A DNA stretch of 64,000 nucleotides from a virus. The translations under genes were made by a program, and so were the position numbers. Of the stretch, positions 33,796 to 45,410 are shown piece by piece. Position 1 is the first letter of the stretch. Each line of letters starts with the position of its first letter. The notes beneath the pieces are model-generated. The model did not search any database. It saw only the letters and a list, made by a program, of their open reading frames with translations, and had not been told where the DNA came from. Location: IMG/VR virus record IMGVR_UViG_3300010885_023060, positions 39,636-103,635 of that record; one strand, given 5' to 3'.

Positions 33796-36700
33796 TTAAA
33801 ACCTTGAAGCCACATTCTGATAAGGATCACTGCCTAATCGAGGAAGACTATTATACATAGTACTGTTAACTGGGCCATCAACAACACCCTCAGTAAGGGA
33901 TTGCATTTTTTCTATATCTTTTTGCGATCCATTGACATTAATCTTATATTGCATTCCGGCAACAACTGGATTTAAATATTTTAAATTAGACAAAGAAGGA
34001 ATATACTTTGGCATATCAGATTCATAAGCACTGCCTCCAGGAAGGAGAGGTGGGCCTGACATCTCGTCAGATGTTCTATCTTTTCTGGCTGAATAGACAA
34101 AGCCAAAGACGGCAAGAGCTGCTAAGCCCATTGCTCCTCTTCTTATAGTTGGGTTTTCAAATACTTGTTTTAAAGCTGGGCTATCCATAAAGTCTTGGAC
34201 TCTAGTGTAAGCCCCCTTTGATGCAGAGGAACCCATATTTATTGATGATGGATCAGCAGCTACTATTCTTCTAGTTGAATCAGCTATGTCGCTAGCTGGC
34301 ATAAGTAGGTCGTCCATTGCTCCTGTTGCAAATTCATCTGCTAAAGTGCCTAAGTTTTTTTGAGCATCAAAGTATTTAAAAGCTTCAAAGGCGTCTCCTT
34401 TAGCTTCAATAAAATCACCAGTTGAAGATGTTTTATAGGACATAAAATCAAAGACATCTTGATCATATCCCATTCCAATATGTTTTTCGCTATCGGTTAA
34501 AGATTGGACAGAATCTAAATACTGCTGTGCTTGATCTCTTGTAACTTCTGCTAAGGAAAGATTTGTTCTTCCAGTGATTGCATTGAACCTTTGCTGAACA
34601 GCTTCAGCAGCATCTTGATCGGCGGTTCGCAGATTATAATTGCTAATTCTTCTTTGTTTAGATTTCATTAGCATGTCACTCATTACTCCTTCCCTGCCTT
34701 CTATTGGGGTTTCTGCGTTCAAGATAGACCCTGCTACTGTTCTTCCGTAGCGTGAAGTCAATCCCGCTTCTAACGTATCGGTAATGTCTAACAGGTTAGC
34801 ACCAGGTGTTTCTAAAGCTATTGCAGACATTCCTTCATAAAAACTTGCATTTACCTTCATCGTTTGAAAAGCTCTAATTGCTTTATCTGACTCACCAAGC
34901 GTACTTGAGCGTCCGTACTGGCTTATATTTTCTAACCTATCTATTTGCGAATCAATAAGTTGATTAACAGAATCCATGTATTGCGCTTTTGGAGTTGGGG
35001 CAAACTTATCAGTTGCTAGTCTTGCTCTTTTTTTTGCTAATGCACTAGCTCCTTCATATTCATCTTTAAGCCTTACTGCCATATCATGCATTGCTGCAGT
35101 GCCAGAATATGCCTTATGTGCCACAGTTCCTTCTTTAAGCTTTACTTTTTCTAAAGCTTGTTCGCTAGTCATATCTCTTAATTCTTTTACAGCGTTATCT
35201 ATAGCAGAAATTTCTGCTGAATCTGTTAATCCAACTTTACCTTGTTCCATTTCTTCTATAAAATCTTTAATAATTCTTTCTGAATCTTTTCCTTTTATTC
35301 TTCCATAAGGATTATCGCTAATAAGTGATGGGTCATATCCGGCTAAAGAACCTTCATCAACTACTCCAGTTTCTCTTATTTGTTTTGCTATTTGTCTTGC
35401 TCTTATGAATCCAACACTCTTGTTTGTTTGATCAAGTGCATGTTCTCCTGCTGCGCCTATTTTAATTTCACCACTTATACCAAGTCTTGAAGTTAGATCG
35501 TTTAAAACTTTTTGTGCTGCCTCTTCGTTGATTACAACTCCATCAGCTATTGAAGACTGCATTCCTGCGGCAAATTGCCTTTGCGCAGCATCTCTAACGT
35601 CTAAAGCAATCATTCTCTTCATCATTTGGTCAGGGTTTAATTCCTCAACTGTCAGTAATCCCTTACTAAGGTCAACAACCTCTGAAGGAGGAATGAGTGC
35701 TGAAGAATATTTCATTTTTACATAATCAGATAAAGATACTGTTCTAGTTATTCCATCTGAAAAAGTAACATCTATCATTTCTCCAGCTAATTGATTTGCT
35801 AAAATATCATCAACTTGATGAGACATTGCCACTGCCGTAGCCTGCCTGTTTATGTATAAACCTAACGTGTCTTCAACATTTGGAATTGCTGATTTTTTCA
35901 TTTCATCCGATAACAAATCAAGAGCAGCTCTCATTCTTACATATGCAACAGAGTCTTGTCCTTGACTCTCTGCAAAAGCTTTTATCTCAGTTCTTGTTGC
36001 TTTAGGTGTATACCCTGGTTGATCAGCCATTGATTCATTATATATTTCAGCAAGTCGGGGATTAGCTATTCTGTCTGCTTCTTTTGTAATAAGGTTTTGG
36101 AAATTACCTCTGCTATACATTGGTGCAGCGTTTGGTTTTACTCCAAAGCTTTCCATAAATTCTCCATGAGTAATTCCACCAGTTCGCAGATGGTCCATAA
36201 CCTTATCAATGCCTAACGCTGATGACGACTTTGTGGCAGCCATTTCATCTAAATCTGACTGAAGTATCGGCATCAGCGTTGTAAAACCATGATTCTGTCC
36301 ATGAGTCTTTCTTAATTTAATTAAAACTTTTTCAACATCAGCTGAAGAATATCCTGAATTTCTTAAATTTATTCCTTTATCTCCATCTAAAACTTTTTGA
36401 ACTTCTGATAAAACTTGTCTTTCTTTTGCTGATAAAGAGTATATTGCTGATGGATCATTTATTAATGATTGAAAATCGCCAGAAGATTTTTCTAGTATTG
36501 TTTTTAAAGTTTGATTATGTGTAAGATCTGCTTGCATAAATATTTTTTCTTGAGCACCTGTCGGCTGACGATATGTCATAAAAGCCATTCTGTCATTACC
36601 ACGAGCATCTTTAAATGTTGTCATGATGGGAACTCCTGAGTCGTCTAAGTCAAACGTACCCAATGCATGATGATACAGTTCTGCATTTGGTCCACTTAGG

Positions 36701-38775
36701 AGCATTCTTTTTCCTTCAAGTTGAAATTGGACAAATCTTACTTCTTCAACGTTTGAGCTTAACCCCATAGAGTCTGCTATATCCTGAGATATGTTAACCA
36801 TTACTTTTTCGTGTGTAGAAACATTTTTTCCTGAAGCAAGAGAAGATTCATATGTTCTTAAGTTTACAGCCATTGCATCAGGCATTGCGAGATCAACTCT
36901 ATCTCCCTTCATCCTATAAGCTTGCGTTGAAAAATAGTCAGTAATTCTTCTGATCAATGCAGGGATTTCCCTTGGGTCTACGCCAGATTTCATTAGTTGA
37001 CTGATTGCTTCTGCTTCCTGTCTATTCCTTAAAACATTAGCTCTAGCTCCTGTTGTTAAATCACTTAATTTTACCCCTAGTCTTTTTACTGGCGCATCTT
37101 CCGAAAGGCCAATGCTCAACTCTTGATCTATTGCTCCAAAAATAGCTTTTTTAGCTTCTTCTGGAAGAACGCCAGTCCTCTGAAAATCTTGAATTGCAGA
37201 AATTTGTTTGTTAACATTTTGTTCAAGAGCTTCTTTAAATTCTGGACTATTCATATATTTTGGATCATAAGCTATCATTAATGGATCAGTATATACAATG
37301 CCTTTTGATTTTTTAGCTACGTTAAAAAGTGCTAGTGGTTCAGTGTGTCCAATTTCTTTTTTAAATGCACTTTTGGCAGCAATCAAATCGTATCTGCGAG
37401 CTTCTGATGGAAGCGTATTATTAGCCCTTATTGCCATTTCCCCTTTTAGCCCGCCGTCACCAAAGAATATTCTAGCTATTGTACTTTTAGCTTTGGATCC
37501 TCCTAATTTTTTTTCAAGCATTGACTCAAGTCCTTCAATTTGATCTTGAACCATTTTTATCTCTGAAAGATCTTCTTCTGTTTTTAATCCTGGAATATTT
37601 ACTAGACCTTCTTTTACTCTAATTAATTCTTTTCTTTGTGCATTAACAAACTTAGTAGTGCCTATGAACTCTCCATCTCGCATTTTTTCTACACCCTCAA
37701 TAGCTGCTTGTATTCTTAATGCAAAAGCTCTTTCATCATCAGTTGCTCCTGATCCTGTTTTAAGTATTCTATCTAACTCAGACTTAAGACCTTCTACATT
37801 TTCTCCACTTCGTCTATACATTAACTGAAGGTCAGTAAGAACATTAGACCTAGAAAGATTTGGAGACATCTGTTCTAGCTTGTCTATGAGGGATTGTTTA
37901 TACTTATCAAGAAGCTGAGTTCCCCCTTTAGCATCGCCGCCTACGGCGTTCATGAGTCTTAATCTTTCTCCTTCAGTCATGTCTAAGCCAGCAGACATCA
38001 AGTATCTGTCAAGACCAGAAACATCTTCTGCATTAAAAATTGATTTAAAAAATAATTCTACATCATCATAGATATAAGTGTTAGCAGGTAAATCTGCTAA
38101 AGATGGACCACTAATGGATATATCTCTAGCTGACAAAAGACCTTGAAGTCTTTTGGGAAGTTTTGAGAAACCAGCGTCGCTTTCTGCCATAACGCTTTTA
38201 GTAAAAGAAGGCGTGATCTTTCCAACACCAAGTGCATATTGCAATTCTTTTGCTTGTGCTGCACTTAATGTTGTATCGCCTACACGATAATTAATAACAG
38301 TCATTCCATCATCTGTTATATTAAGAATGCCAGCATCTTTTACTAACTTGTTTGTTAATAAACTTTTAAGGTTTTGAGCTTTTCCACCGTGATCAAAGTG
38401 TGCATATGTCATGCTTACTTCTGAGCCAGGGTCTAAAAGATTCTTTAAACCCAAGTCTTCTAATAACTGCCTTGTTGCTGGGCTTGCACTTCTTAATCTA
38501 TCATTTATAGTTCTTGCATCGTCGGCTACCTGAGTAAGACCTCTTCTTGTTCCTAGGGTAGCTTGTCCAGATGAATCAAAAGCTCTAAGATCATTTATGC
38601 CTAATGCCTCTACGTGACCTGCTGCACTTTCTATGCTTGAAAAATCATAATTATCAAATAAAGATCTAAATATTATTCTTCCATTTGAATCTTCTTCAGC
38701 TCTTATAAGTCCAGATATCCTAGATTGTTTTCCAATTACTCTATTAAAAATATCAAGATTTGATTTTATCTGCAT
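33796..38775 (-). CDS. Giant helical tail protein, tape-measure type, 1,659 aa
   Basis: A long, mostly alpha-helical, charged protein with many Met/Ala/Leu/Glu-rich segments and no enzyme motif. One hydrophobic helix lies near residue 1560 (GLAALAVFGFVYSARKD), close to the C-terminus. It lies between the 2,202-aa protein and the hub, where tape measure and ejection proteins are encoded. Inference: either a second tape-measure-like protein or an internal tail protein ejected with DNA. The family cannot be named by eye. Confidence 0.75.
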   Translation of the reverse strand: MQIKSNLDIFNRVIGKQSRISGLIRAEEDSNGRIIFRSLFDNYDFSSIESAAGHVEALGINDLRAFDSSGQATLGTRRGLTQVADDARTINDRLRSASPATRQLLEDLGLKNLLDPGSEVSMTYAHFDHGGKAQNLKSLLTNKLVKDAGILNITDDGMTVINYRVGDTTLSAAQAKELQYALGVGKITPSFTKSVMAESDAGFSKLPKRLQGLLSARDISISGPSLADLPANTYIYDDVELFFKSIFNAEDVSGLDRYLMSAGLDMTEGERLRLMNAVGGDAKGGTQLLDKYKQSLIDKLEQMSPNLSRSNVLTDLQLMYRRSGENVEGLKSELDRILKTGSGATDDERAFALRIQAAIEGVEKMRDGEFIGTTKFVNAQRKELIRVKEGLVNIPGLKTEEDLSEIKMVQDQIEGLESMLEKKLGGSKAKSTIARIFFGDGGLKGEMAIRANNTLPSEARRYDLIAAKSAFKKEIGHTEPLALFNVAKKSKGIVYTDPLMIAYDPKYMNSPEFKEALEQNVNKQISAIQDFQRTGVLPEEAKKAIFGAIDQELSIGLSEDAPVKRLGVKLSDLTTGARANVLRNRQEAEAISQLMKSGVDPREIPALIRRITDYFSTQAYRMKGDRVDLAMPDAMAVNLRTYESSLASGKNVSTHEKVMVNISQDIADSMGLSSNVEEVRFVQFQLEGKRMLLSGPNAELYHHALGTFDLDDSGVPIMTTFKDARGNDRMAFMTYRQPTGAQEKIFMQADLTHNQTLKTILEKSSGDFQSLINDPSAIYSLSAKERQVLSEVQKVLDGDKGINLRNSGYSSADVEKVLIKLRKTHGQNHGFTTLMPILQSDLDEMAATKSSSALGIDKVMDHLRTGGITHGEFMESFGVKPNAAPMYSRGNFQNLITKEADRIANPRLAEIYNESMADQPGYTPKATRTEIKAFAESQGQDSVAYVRMRAALDLLSDEMKKSAIPNVEDTLGLYINRQATAVAMSHQVDDILANQLAGEMIDVTFSDGITRTVSLSDYVKMKYSSALIPPSEVVDLSKGLLTVEELNPDQMMKRMIALDVRDAAQRQFAAGMQSSIADGVVINEEAAQKVLNDLTSRLGISGEIKIGAAGEHALDQTNKSVGFIRARQIAKQIRETGVVDEGSLAGYDPSLISDNPYGRIKGKDSERIIKDFIEEMEQGKVGLTDSAEISAIDNAVKELRDMTSEQALEKVKLKEGTVAHKAYSGTAAMHDMAVRLKDEYEGASALAKKRARLATDKFAPTPKAQYMDSVNQLIDSQIDRLENISQYGRSSTLGESDKAIRAFQTMKVNASFYEGMSAIALETPGANLLDITDTLEAGLTSRYGRTVAGSILNAETPIEGREGVMSDMLMKSKQRRISNYNLRTADQDAAEAVQQRFNAITGRTNLSLAEVTRDQAQQYLDSVQSLTDSEKHIGMGYDQDVFDFMSYKTSSTGDFIEAKGDAFEAFKYFDAQKNLGTLADEFATGAMDDLLMPASDIADSTRRIVAADPSSINMGSSASKGAYTRVQDFMDSPALKQVFENPTIRRGAMGLAALAVFGFVYSARKDRTSDEMSGPPLLPGGSAYESDMPKYIPSLSNLKYLNPVVAGMQYKINVNGSQKDIEKMQSLTEGVVDGPVNSTMYNSLPRLGSDPYQNVASRF

Positions 38776-38786
38776 TTTTCTTTACC

Positions 38787-41700
38787 TTAAAAAACTAAAC
38801 TTTTTATGAGACCACCAGATATATCAGCAGAATTAGAACCAAACTGATTCATGACTGGCATAACACTTCCGTTTATACCATTTTGAGACATCAACTGACG
38901 AAGTTGTGCAGCGGTGTTTCTATTGTCTTGTTTTGAGTTAAAGACTGGATAGCTTGGATTAGTGAGATTAGATTCTTTTACCTGTTGAGGATAGTAACCC
39001 ATTTGAGACATCTCTATACCCATAGACTGGCCCATTTTTATCTTTACATGTTCCATATTATTATTTGGATGCCAGCCTTCCCAATTCGCACTTGGAAGTT
39101 CGTGTCTACTAAAGTAATCTTCAAGATCTGGTCTTGCTTCTACTTCTCTACCCCAAGATGCTTGGTAGATTCTTCTTTCAAGCCTGCCAGATGTTGAAAG
39201 TATTCTATCTCTTTCTTCTTCTGGTGCATTAATCATTGCTTTAAAGTGTTCACGTTTTCTTTTTGGTATTGCTAAAGAAAGAGTATCTATAGAAGCCCCA
39301 AATATATCAGCTCCATACATGGTTCTTTTTGCTGCTTGGCTAAATTGAGCAGAAGATGCCATGTCGCCAGACTCTTTTGCTTGACTAGCTAAAGAAGTGT
39401 TTTTAACATAACTTAAAATATCTGTATACTCTTCAAGGGCCATTTGCTTCTTGCGTTCTTCTGGAATAAACCTTTCTCCAGTAACCGCTTCTTTAGCATT
39501 TCCATAAGCTGAGAATGCAGCTCCTGTTGTCATTCCAACGATACTTGCAAATGCTTTTGCTCTTCCAGTCTTTGCAAACATGCTGCCAACAACGCTCATT
39601 CCAATTCCAGCAGTAAGCGGGCTTCTTTGAGTAGCCTTGTAATACATAGGCTTTATGAAACTCTCTACAGGGTTTTGCCATTCAGGAAATGTTGATCCAT
39701 AAACATTTCTTCTTTCCCAATCTTCTTGAGCTGTTCTTTTCTGCATGAATTTTGTGTTAAAGAAAGTATCTCTGTGAGCGATGTATTCGCCAACCCTACC
39801 TAAAGTGTGATCTCTTGTTTTTATTTGCATTTCTTCTGGACTAGAATATTTAAATTTATATTCTGAAAAATCATACTTCTTTGTAGTCTCATCTACTTGA
39901 GATCTTATTCCCTCAAGCCTTACTCTTTGAGCCCCATCTAGGCCTGTCATATCTACTGTTCGATTTAACTGTCTAAATTCTTTTGAGTACGGAGCTACGT
40001 CTCCCAGTATGCTTAGTTGAGTTAATTGATCATAGCCTTTTGCATATGGGTTTAATCTTTCGTATCCAATACCTGGAAGCCTTAGTTCACCTTCTTGGAC
40101 TTTAGTGAATGGGTCACCTTGTTGAAAGTTTGCAAAGTAATCTGCTCCCGGCAAAAATGGGTATTGATCAGCCATTTTATTTCTAATAGGGTTAAGATAA
40201 TTAACATCTGTTCTTTCTTTTGGAACAAATCTTCTAACAATTTCAGATGCTTCAATATTACCTAAGGCACCTTCTGCTGCTAGTGGAACGTCACCTAAGC
40301 CACCTAAGTTAAGGTCCCAGAAAGACCTTGTAGTTCCATAAGCTTTAGACGCCGATTGCAGTGTTGATCTTTGAGGAGAAAAATCTTGCTGACCAAAACC
40401 AAGAGACTTTCTAGCTGCTCCAAAACCAAAACCATATATACCCATGGTTTCTTGAACTTTGTATCCTAGCTCACCAGCTTGCAGACTCATGTTGCCATGA
40501 GATATCGGAGTGCCTGCTGCAATTACCTGTGGAGAAACCATTCCAGGAGTTGGAGCTGGACCATACGGTATTCCTCCTGCAAGTGCTGCGTTTTGACCTG
40601 AGATACTATTTCTTGTCATGTTCCTTGCAGTGCCAAGAGACCCTGCTCTAGAGCCCATAGCGGCGTTGTAAGCACCTATGCCTCCACTACCACCCTGACC
40701 TGAATATGAACCAGTCCCCATTCCGCCTGGACCATAAGAGAATCCTCCACCTCCTTGTATGGCCTGACCCCCACCAGACATCATAGCTATTCCGGCAGTG
40801 TTATAGGCTCCTGATTGTCCAGCTAGAGAGTATTGAGAAAGAGCTTGGTTAACTTCCTGTTCATGCATCTTTAGCTGTGGTTTTAATACTTTTCCAGCAG
40901 TGGCGTTTAGCAGTGGCGTTAGTGGCCCCCACGGTCCACTGAAGTACTCTCCGGTTACAGGGTATGGTCTATCTGTGTAATGATCTTTTTCAAACTTATA
41001 TGGATTTAATGGCCTTAGTGGAGAAAAGTCATTTCCGTACATAAACTTTTCAACAGGAGAACCATAGGTGTCTGATGTAAACATCGCTCCACCTTGAAGT
41101 TTTCTATACCAAGATGGACGATAGTACATTATCTTTCCACCCTCAAATGGGGTGGTTCCAAGTGGCCAGAATCTACCTTGTCTTATAGGTACATTACCTT
41201 TTAGTAGTTGATCTCTTTTTTCTCCATAGCTTGGTCCACCAGGAATTGCTCCACTAATTACAGCTTGTGCCTCTACTACGCCTTTTGCTGCTTTTCCAGT
41301 AAAGTATGGAGAATATACTCTTTGATTGTTTTGATCTTTTTCATTAACAAATCCGCCAATAGTTCTATCAGCAGCAAGAAGTCCTGTGCCACCAGCAACA
41401 ATTGGAAGAACCCTTTTTCCAACCATTCCTCTTGCATACAGATCTAAAGGACCTTTGTACTTGTTTGCATCTAGGCCCATACCTAGTGTTCCAAAGTATC
41501 TATTTAATCTTTCAAAACCATGAGAGATAGGAATTGAAGAAAATGAAAAAGCTTCTGGATCAGAATAGGTAGATAATCCTGACGCACTCTTCAGGAGTCT
41601 TTTTACTCCAACATTTTTCATTACAGTTCCTGCTGTAGGAACAAATGTTATATTGCTACCACCAAATGGATCTCCAGCCATTTGGTCCATTTTGTATGGT

Positions 41701-44700
41701 GCTGTTCCAAAATTTCTTTTCAACATTGGCTTTATTAAAGAAGTTGTCTTCTTTAGACCAGTAGTATCTATAATTGATGTAGTGCCCTCAGTAAAAGGTG
41801 AGGCTAAGTTTTGAAAAGAAGATTTGTTTGCCCCCCTTGCCATGTTGATTGCTTCAGAAAGTGCTGCAGCATCATTTACACCACTGTGTAATTGAGGATT
41901 AAATGTTTTGTATCCTCCTGTTTCAAGAACCGTAGATAAGCCAGCTGCTCTTGCTTCTGCTGCTTGCCCAGCAGAAATTAATCCCCTTTTCCTTAGGTCA
42001 AGTACTGCTTGATCAATGAGTTGTAGAACAGCTGATGGATCTCCCTGATTTTTTATATAAGCATTTCTTTCAAGTAAATATTTATATATTTCATTCCTAA
42101 GTTCATCTTGCCTTGTTGCGATAGACGGTGACTTAGCTGCCATAGAAGAAGTTGCTGAAGCGGTTGAGTCATCAATCAATCCCGCTATTTTTCCGACCCT
42201 CCTAGTTAGCCCAGTTGGATCAATACCCTGGCCTCTTATTAGGGCTTGTTGCTCTGGATGCATATCGGTAATAAAACGTCCGTAATCGGCAAGGTCTTTA
42301 CCAGTAGCAGTTGCTACGTCAAAGGCACGACCATTAAGCATCGGTGTATCATTTATTAATCCTTGCACTGCAGACATTACCCTCTTTGGGGTGCCATACT
42401 GCATGGTAGTTCTTCTAAAGCTTTCGTATGCTTCTAGGACTTGTTTGTGATTATAAATTTCAGTTCCAGGATTTTTGGCGTCAACAACTTTATAAGTGCC
42501 GTCAGCTTCCCTGACCATGGACATAGATTTTCCACTTGTCTTGCCACCAATTGCAACTTCGTCTTGTTGAAGAAGTTTTACAAAAAAGTTTGGATTACTT
42601 ATATCTTGTTTTCTATTTTTAAATCTTCCAGCTAAACGTAATAGAGAGTTTGGTTGTTCTTCATCTATATCAAAAGATTTTTTAAATCTTTCTAAGAAGG
42701 TTAAGTTTCTATTAGCTTCTGCTGCTGCTAATTCCGCTGTACTAATTCCACCTTTGTCTGCTGCATATCCTGCTGCCCTAGAGAATATATTACTTTCTCT
42801 ACCATTTATAGGCCTGTACATTCCCTGCATTTTTGTAGAACTAACCATGCCTGTTTGATCAGTTGAAATACTTGACAAGGTTCCTTTGGGGCCAAAGATT
42901 CCATTTTTAGCTTTGGTCCAAACAAATACGTCTGCTGCATGCGTCTCTAGTGCGCCAAACGGTTGAGAGCTCATACCAGATGCTATTTGGAAAGGAGCAG
43001 ACTTACTAATTCCACCTGGGCCACCAATTCCCAACATTTGAAGTGGATTAAACTTTACAACAGGTATATGAAATTCTGTTCCAAAAAAGTTAGCTAAACC
43101 GCCAACCATGGACTTTACTCTTGTTAAGTCTACTATCTCACCATTTTTATTTTGGTAAACACCATCTAGCTTAGAAAAACCAATTGACTTAGATACCGGA
43201 TCTCCAACCTTTAATCTTCCAGCTAAGTCTCTAACAAAATCTCTTTGCTCTGGTTGCATGTGATTAAACATGCCCTTGTCAAAGGCTTCATCAACTAAAA
43301 GTTGTTTCATTCCAAAAAGGTTTAAACCACCAGAACTAGCCTGAGAAGTCATTTGTTTATTTCGTATTAAGAAAGCTCTTAATTGACCAAAGTTGTTGCT
43401 ATCAATTCCTCTTTTAGATAATTCATCATTGATTACTCTTCCACTAGCTAATCTTCCATCTGCGTTTTTTAATGGAACTCCTAGAACTTGTGCTGCTCTT
43501 CTTCTAAGGAAGTCTTCTTTAGCTCCAGTTAGTGGACCAACAAAATCTTGATAAACAGCTTTCTGTGGTTTAAGTATTGTATTGCCATATGAAACTACGT
43601 CTTCATTATAGAATTTATTCCATTGACTTTGAACTTTTGTTTTAAAAGAGTCTTGAAATTCTTTTCTTGTAAGGTAATTGTCTGCTTGTTCAATTGATCT
43701 TTTTATGACATCAGAATCAGGAGCCCCTACTAAGCCATTACTCTTTCTGAATCTTTTAGCCATCTGATCATAAAAATCTTCATCACTCGATGCTATTATC
43801 CTTTTACGTCCCAAGCCTATTCTATTTGAGACTTCCATTTTTTTATGCGTGTTTGGAAGTTGTTGTATTTTTATTTTTCTGGCAAATTTTGCAGCTGCTT
43901 CAGGACTTGTTCCATTATTTCTTAGATAGTCTTCAACTTGCCTTCTATATATTGTCTCTTGTACAGCTCTGCCAAATTGACTTCTTTCGATAGAAGAACC
44001 ACCTGGTCCACCAGATCCCTTTAGCCCTCCAACAGAATCTGCAAAAGCAGAGAATTTACTTCTATGTTGGCGTTGAACAACATTGATTGCGTTTTCTAGG
44101 GCTGATGTAGCAGACTTATTTGGGCCTAACTTAATTGCATTTACTGCTTCATCAAAACTTTTAGCTCCAGATACTACATCGTATCCTTGTTTCATTATTT
44201 TGAATTCTTCATTAAAAGCTCTAAAGCCATGAGTGAAGCCCCTCATGGAAGGTAGTGTGTCGACTAACCCCTGATAGCTTTCACTTCCAACTGTTGAACC
44301 AAGAAAAAGTGCTTTAGCTTTTTGGGTTGCTATTTTTAGTCTTGGAGCATTAGCTGTTTCCAGATAATCTCCCATGGCTGCCATGCCTTTTCTTGCCTGC
44401 TGCATTGCGAATACAGGAGAGCCTTGATTTGCTGATGCGTTTTCAACACCTAGGTTAAATGCACCAGAAGCACTCGATGCAAATCTAGAACCTTTATTTA
44501 TTAAGTCTCCAGCATCATGGCCAACTTCTCGCAAAACAGTTCTTAAGTCTGCAAATCTATCTGCAGTTCTCATCTGCTTTGCGGTTAATGCTAAATTAGG
44601 ATTATTAGCATAAGGTGCGTTCATGTAGAACTTGCTTCTAGCAAGAACTCCTCCACCAATTGCAGATCCTCCTGTTATGAAGGCAGCATTTTTGACAGAC

Positions 44701-45395
44701 TCTTTTGCAAAGTCTGCTATTACATCTACTGGGTTGTACCAGTTTACTTTACGTTTGTTCTGATTGTGTCCAAAGATTGGATCTACAACAGCTTTTTGAC
44801 CAACGTAAAGTGCTGGCAATTCGTATGGAAGCCTTCTTGCTTGCTTTACTAACCTTTGTTGTATGTCATCCCTAAGAGACCATACGGAGGCTGGCTCTCT
44901 AGTTGCTCCACCGCCTGCCTGCTGGATTTCTCTTCCAGTGATGTAGGTTCCATTTTCAAGGATTTCATCGCCATCTGCAATGGTCCTTGTTAGTCCAGTT
45001 GTTAGCTTTCCGTCTTGTTCAAAAACAAGTTTTGAGTATGGATCCACGGTATCATCTACATACCTCGATAGACCCTCTAGCTCGTCAAGCCCTCTTCTTA
45101 GTTGAGTGATAGTCTCAACAGCTCTGGTGGATGCTATGTTGCCAAGCTCAGCTGAACTCTGGATAGTTTTTGCTAACTTTAGGCCTTGGCCCTTCAGCAT
45201 CTTTCCTGCAACACTCATGGCAACAACAGAGGCTGCCGTTGTTGCAAAAAAACGCATAACGGGATGACCGTTAAGCGCTTTGCTTACAAACCCACTATTG
45301 GGACTTGGGCCTTCTGATTCACCTTCTTGAATTGGAAGATCTCTAGAGGTAAGTCCATGCCCTATGCTTGATATTGGTCCACGGTCTCTTATCAC
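38787..45395 (-). CDS. Probable tape measure protein, 2,202 aa
   Basis: It directly follows the two chaperone-like genes, the standard position for the tape measure. It starts at GTG 45393-45395 with AGGAG about 10 bases upstream. A hydrophobic segment lies near residues 45-64 (TTAASVVAMSVAGKML), others near 1410 (VLPIVAGGTGLLAA) and 1920-1965 (AGIGMSVVGSMFAKTG and FASIVGMTTGAAFSAYG). A Gly-rich, Ala-containing low-complexity stretch lies near 1520-1570. Such membrane-type helices are typical of tape measures, which set tail length and form a channel at entry. At about 1.5 angstrom per residue the length would suit a long tail, but the paired 1,659-aa protein complicates that estimate. Confidence 0.75.
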   Translation of the reverse strand: MIRDRGPISSIGHGLTSRDLPIQEGESEGPSPNSGFVSKALNGHPVMRFFATTAASVVAMSVAGKMLKGQGLKLAKTIQSSAELGNIASTRAVETITQLRRGLDELEGLSRYVDDTVDPYSKLVFEQDGKLTTGLTRTIADGDEILENGTYITGREIQQAGGGATREPASVWSLRDDIQQRLVKQARRLPYELPALYVGQKAVVDPIFGHNQNKRKVNWYNPVDVIADFAKESVKNAAFITGGSAIGGGVLARSKFYMNAPYANNPNLALTAKQMRTADRFADLRTVLREVGHDAGDLINKGSRFASSASGAFNLGVENASANQGSPVFAMQQARKGMAAMGDYLETANAPRLKIATQKAKALFLGSTVGSESYQGLVDTLPSMRGFTHGFRAFNEEFKIMKQGYDVVSGAKSFDEAVNAIKLGPNKSATSALENAINVVQRQHRSKFSAFADSVGGLKGSGGPGGSSIERSQFGRAVQETIYRRQVEDYLRNNGTSPEAAAKFARKIKIQQLPNTHKKMEVSNRIGLGRKRIIASSDEDFYDQMAKRFRKSNGLVGAPDSDVIKRSIEQADNYLTRKEFQDSFKTKVQSQWNKFYNEDVVSYGNTILKPQKAVYQDFVGPLTGAKEDFLRRRAAQVLGVPLKNADGRLASGRVINDELSKRGIDSNNFGQLRAFLIRNKQMTSQASSGGLNLFGMKQLLVDEAFDKGMFNHMQPEQRDFVRDLAGRLKVGDPVSKSIGFSKLDGVYQNKNGEIVDLTRVKSMVGGLANFFGTEFHIPVVKFNPLQMLGIGGPGGISKSAPFQIASGMSSQPFGALETHAADVFVWTKAKNGIFGPKGTLSSISTDQTGMVSSTKMQGMYRPINGRESNIFSRAAGYAADKGGISTAELAAAEANRNLTFLERFKKSFDIDEEQPNSLLRLAGRFKNRKQDISNPNFFVKLLQQDEVAIGGKTSGKSMSMVREADGTYKVVDAKNPGTEIYNHKQVLEAYESFRRTTMQYGTPKRVMSAVQGLINDTPMLNGRAFDVATATGKDLADYGRFITDMHPEQQALIRGQGIDPTGLTRRVGKIAGLIDDSTASATSSMAAKSPSIATRQDELRNEIYKYLLERNAYIKNQGDPSAVLQLIDQAVLDLRKRGLISAGQAAEARAAGLSTVLETGGYKTFNPQLHSGVNDAAALSEAINMARGANKSSFQNLASPFTEGTTSIIDTTGLKKTTSLIKPMLKRNFGTAPYKMDQMAGDPFGGSNITFVPTAGTVMKNVGVKRLLKSASGLSTYSDPEAFSFSSIPISHGFERLNRYFGTLGMGLDANKYKGPLDLYARGMVGKRVLPIVAGGTGLLAADRTIGGFVNEKDQNNQRVYSPYFTGKAAKGVVEAQAVISGAIPGGPSYGEKRDQLLKGNVPIRQGRFWPLGTTPFEGGKIMYYRPSWYRKLQGGAMFTSDTYGSPVEKFMYGNDFSPLRPLNPYKFEKDHYTDRPYPVTGEYFSGPWGPLTPLLNATAGKVLKPQLKMHEQEVNQALSQYSLAGQSGAYNTAGIAMMSGGGQAIQGGGGFSYGPGGMGTGSYSGQGGSGGIGAYNAAMGSRAGSLGTARNMTRNSISGQNAALAGGIPYGPAPTPGMVSPQVIAAGTPISHGNMSLQAGELGYKVQETMGIYGFGFGAARKSLGFGQQDFSPQRSTLQSASKAYGTTRSFWDLNLGGLGDVPLAAEGALGNIEASEIVRRFVPKERTDVNYLNPIRNKMADQYPFLPGADYFANFQQGDPFTKVQEGELRLPGIGYERLNPYAKGYDQLTQLSILGDVAPYSKEFRQLNRTVDMTGLDGAQRVRLEGIRSQVDETTKKYDFSEYKFKYSSPEEMQIKTRDHTLGRVGEYIAHRDTFFNTKFMQKRTAQEDWERRNVYGSTFPEWQNPVESFIKPMYYKATQRSPLTAGIGMSVVGSMFAKTGRAKAFASIVGMTTGAAFSAYGNAKEAVTGERFIPEERKKQMALEEYTDILSYVKNTSLASQAKESGDMASSAQFSQAAKRTMYGADIFGASIDTLSLAIPKRKREHFKAMINAPEEERDRILSTSGRLERRIYQASWGREVEARPDLEDYFSRHELPSANWEGWHPNNNMEHVKIKMGQSMGIEMSQMGYYPQQVKESNLTNPSYPVFNSKQDNRNTAAQLRQLMSQNGINGSVMPVMNQFGSNSADISGGLIKSLVF

Positions 45396-45410
45396 TTAAG
45401 ATTACTCCTA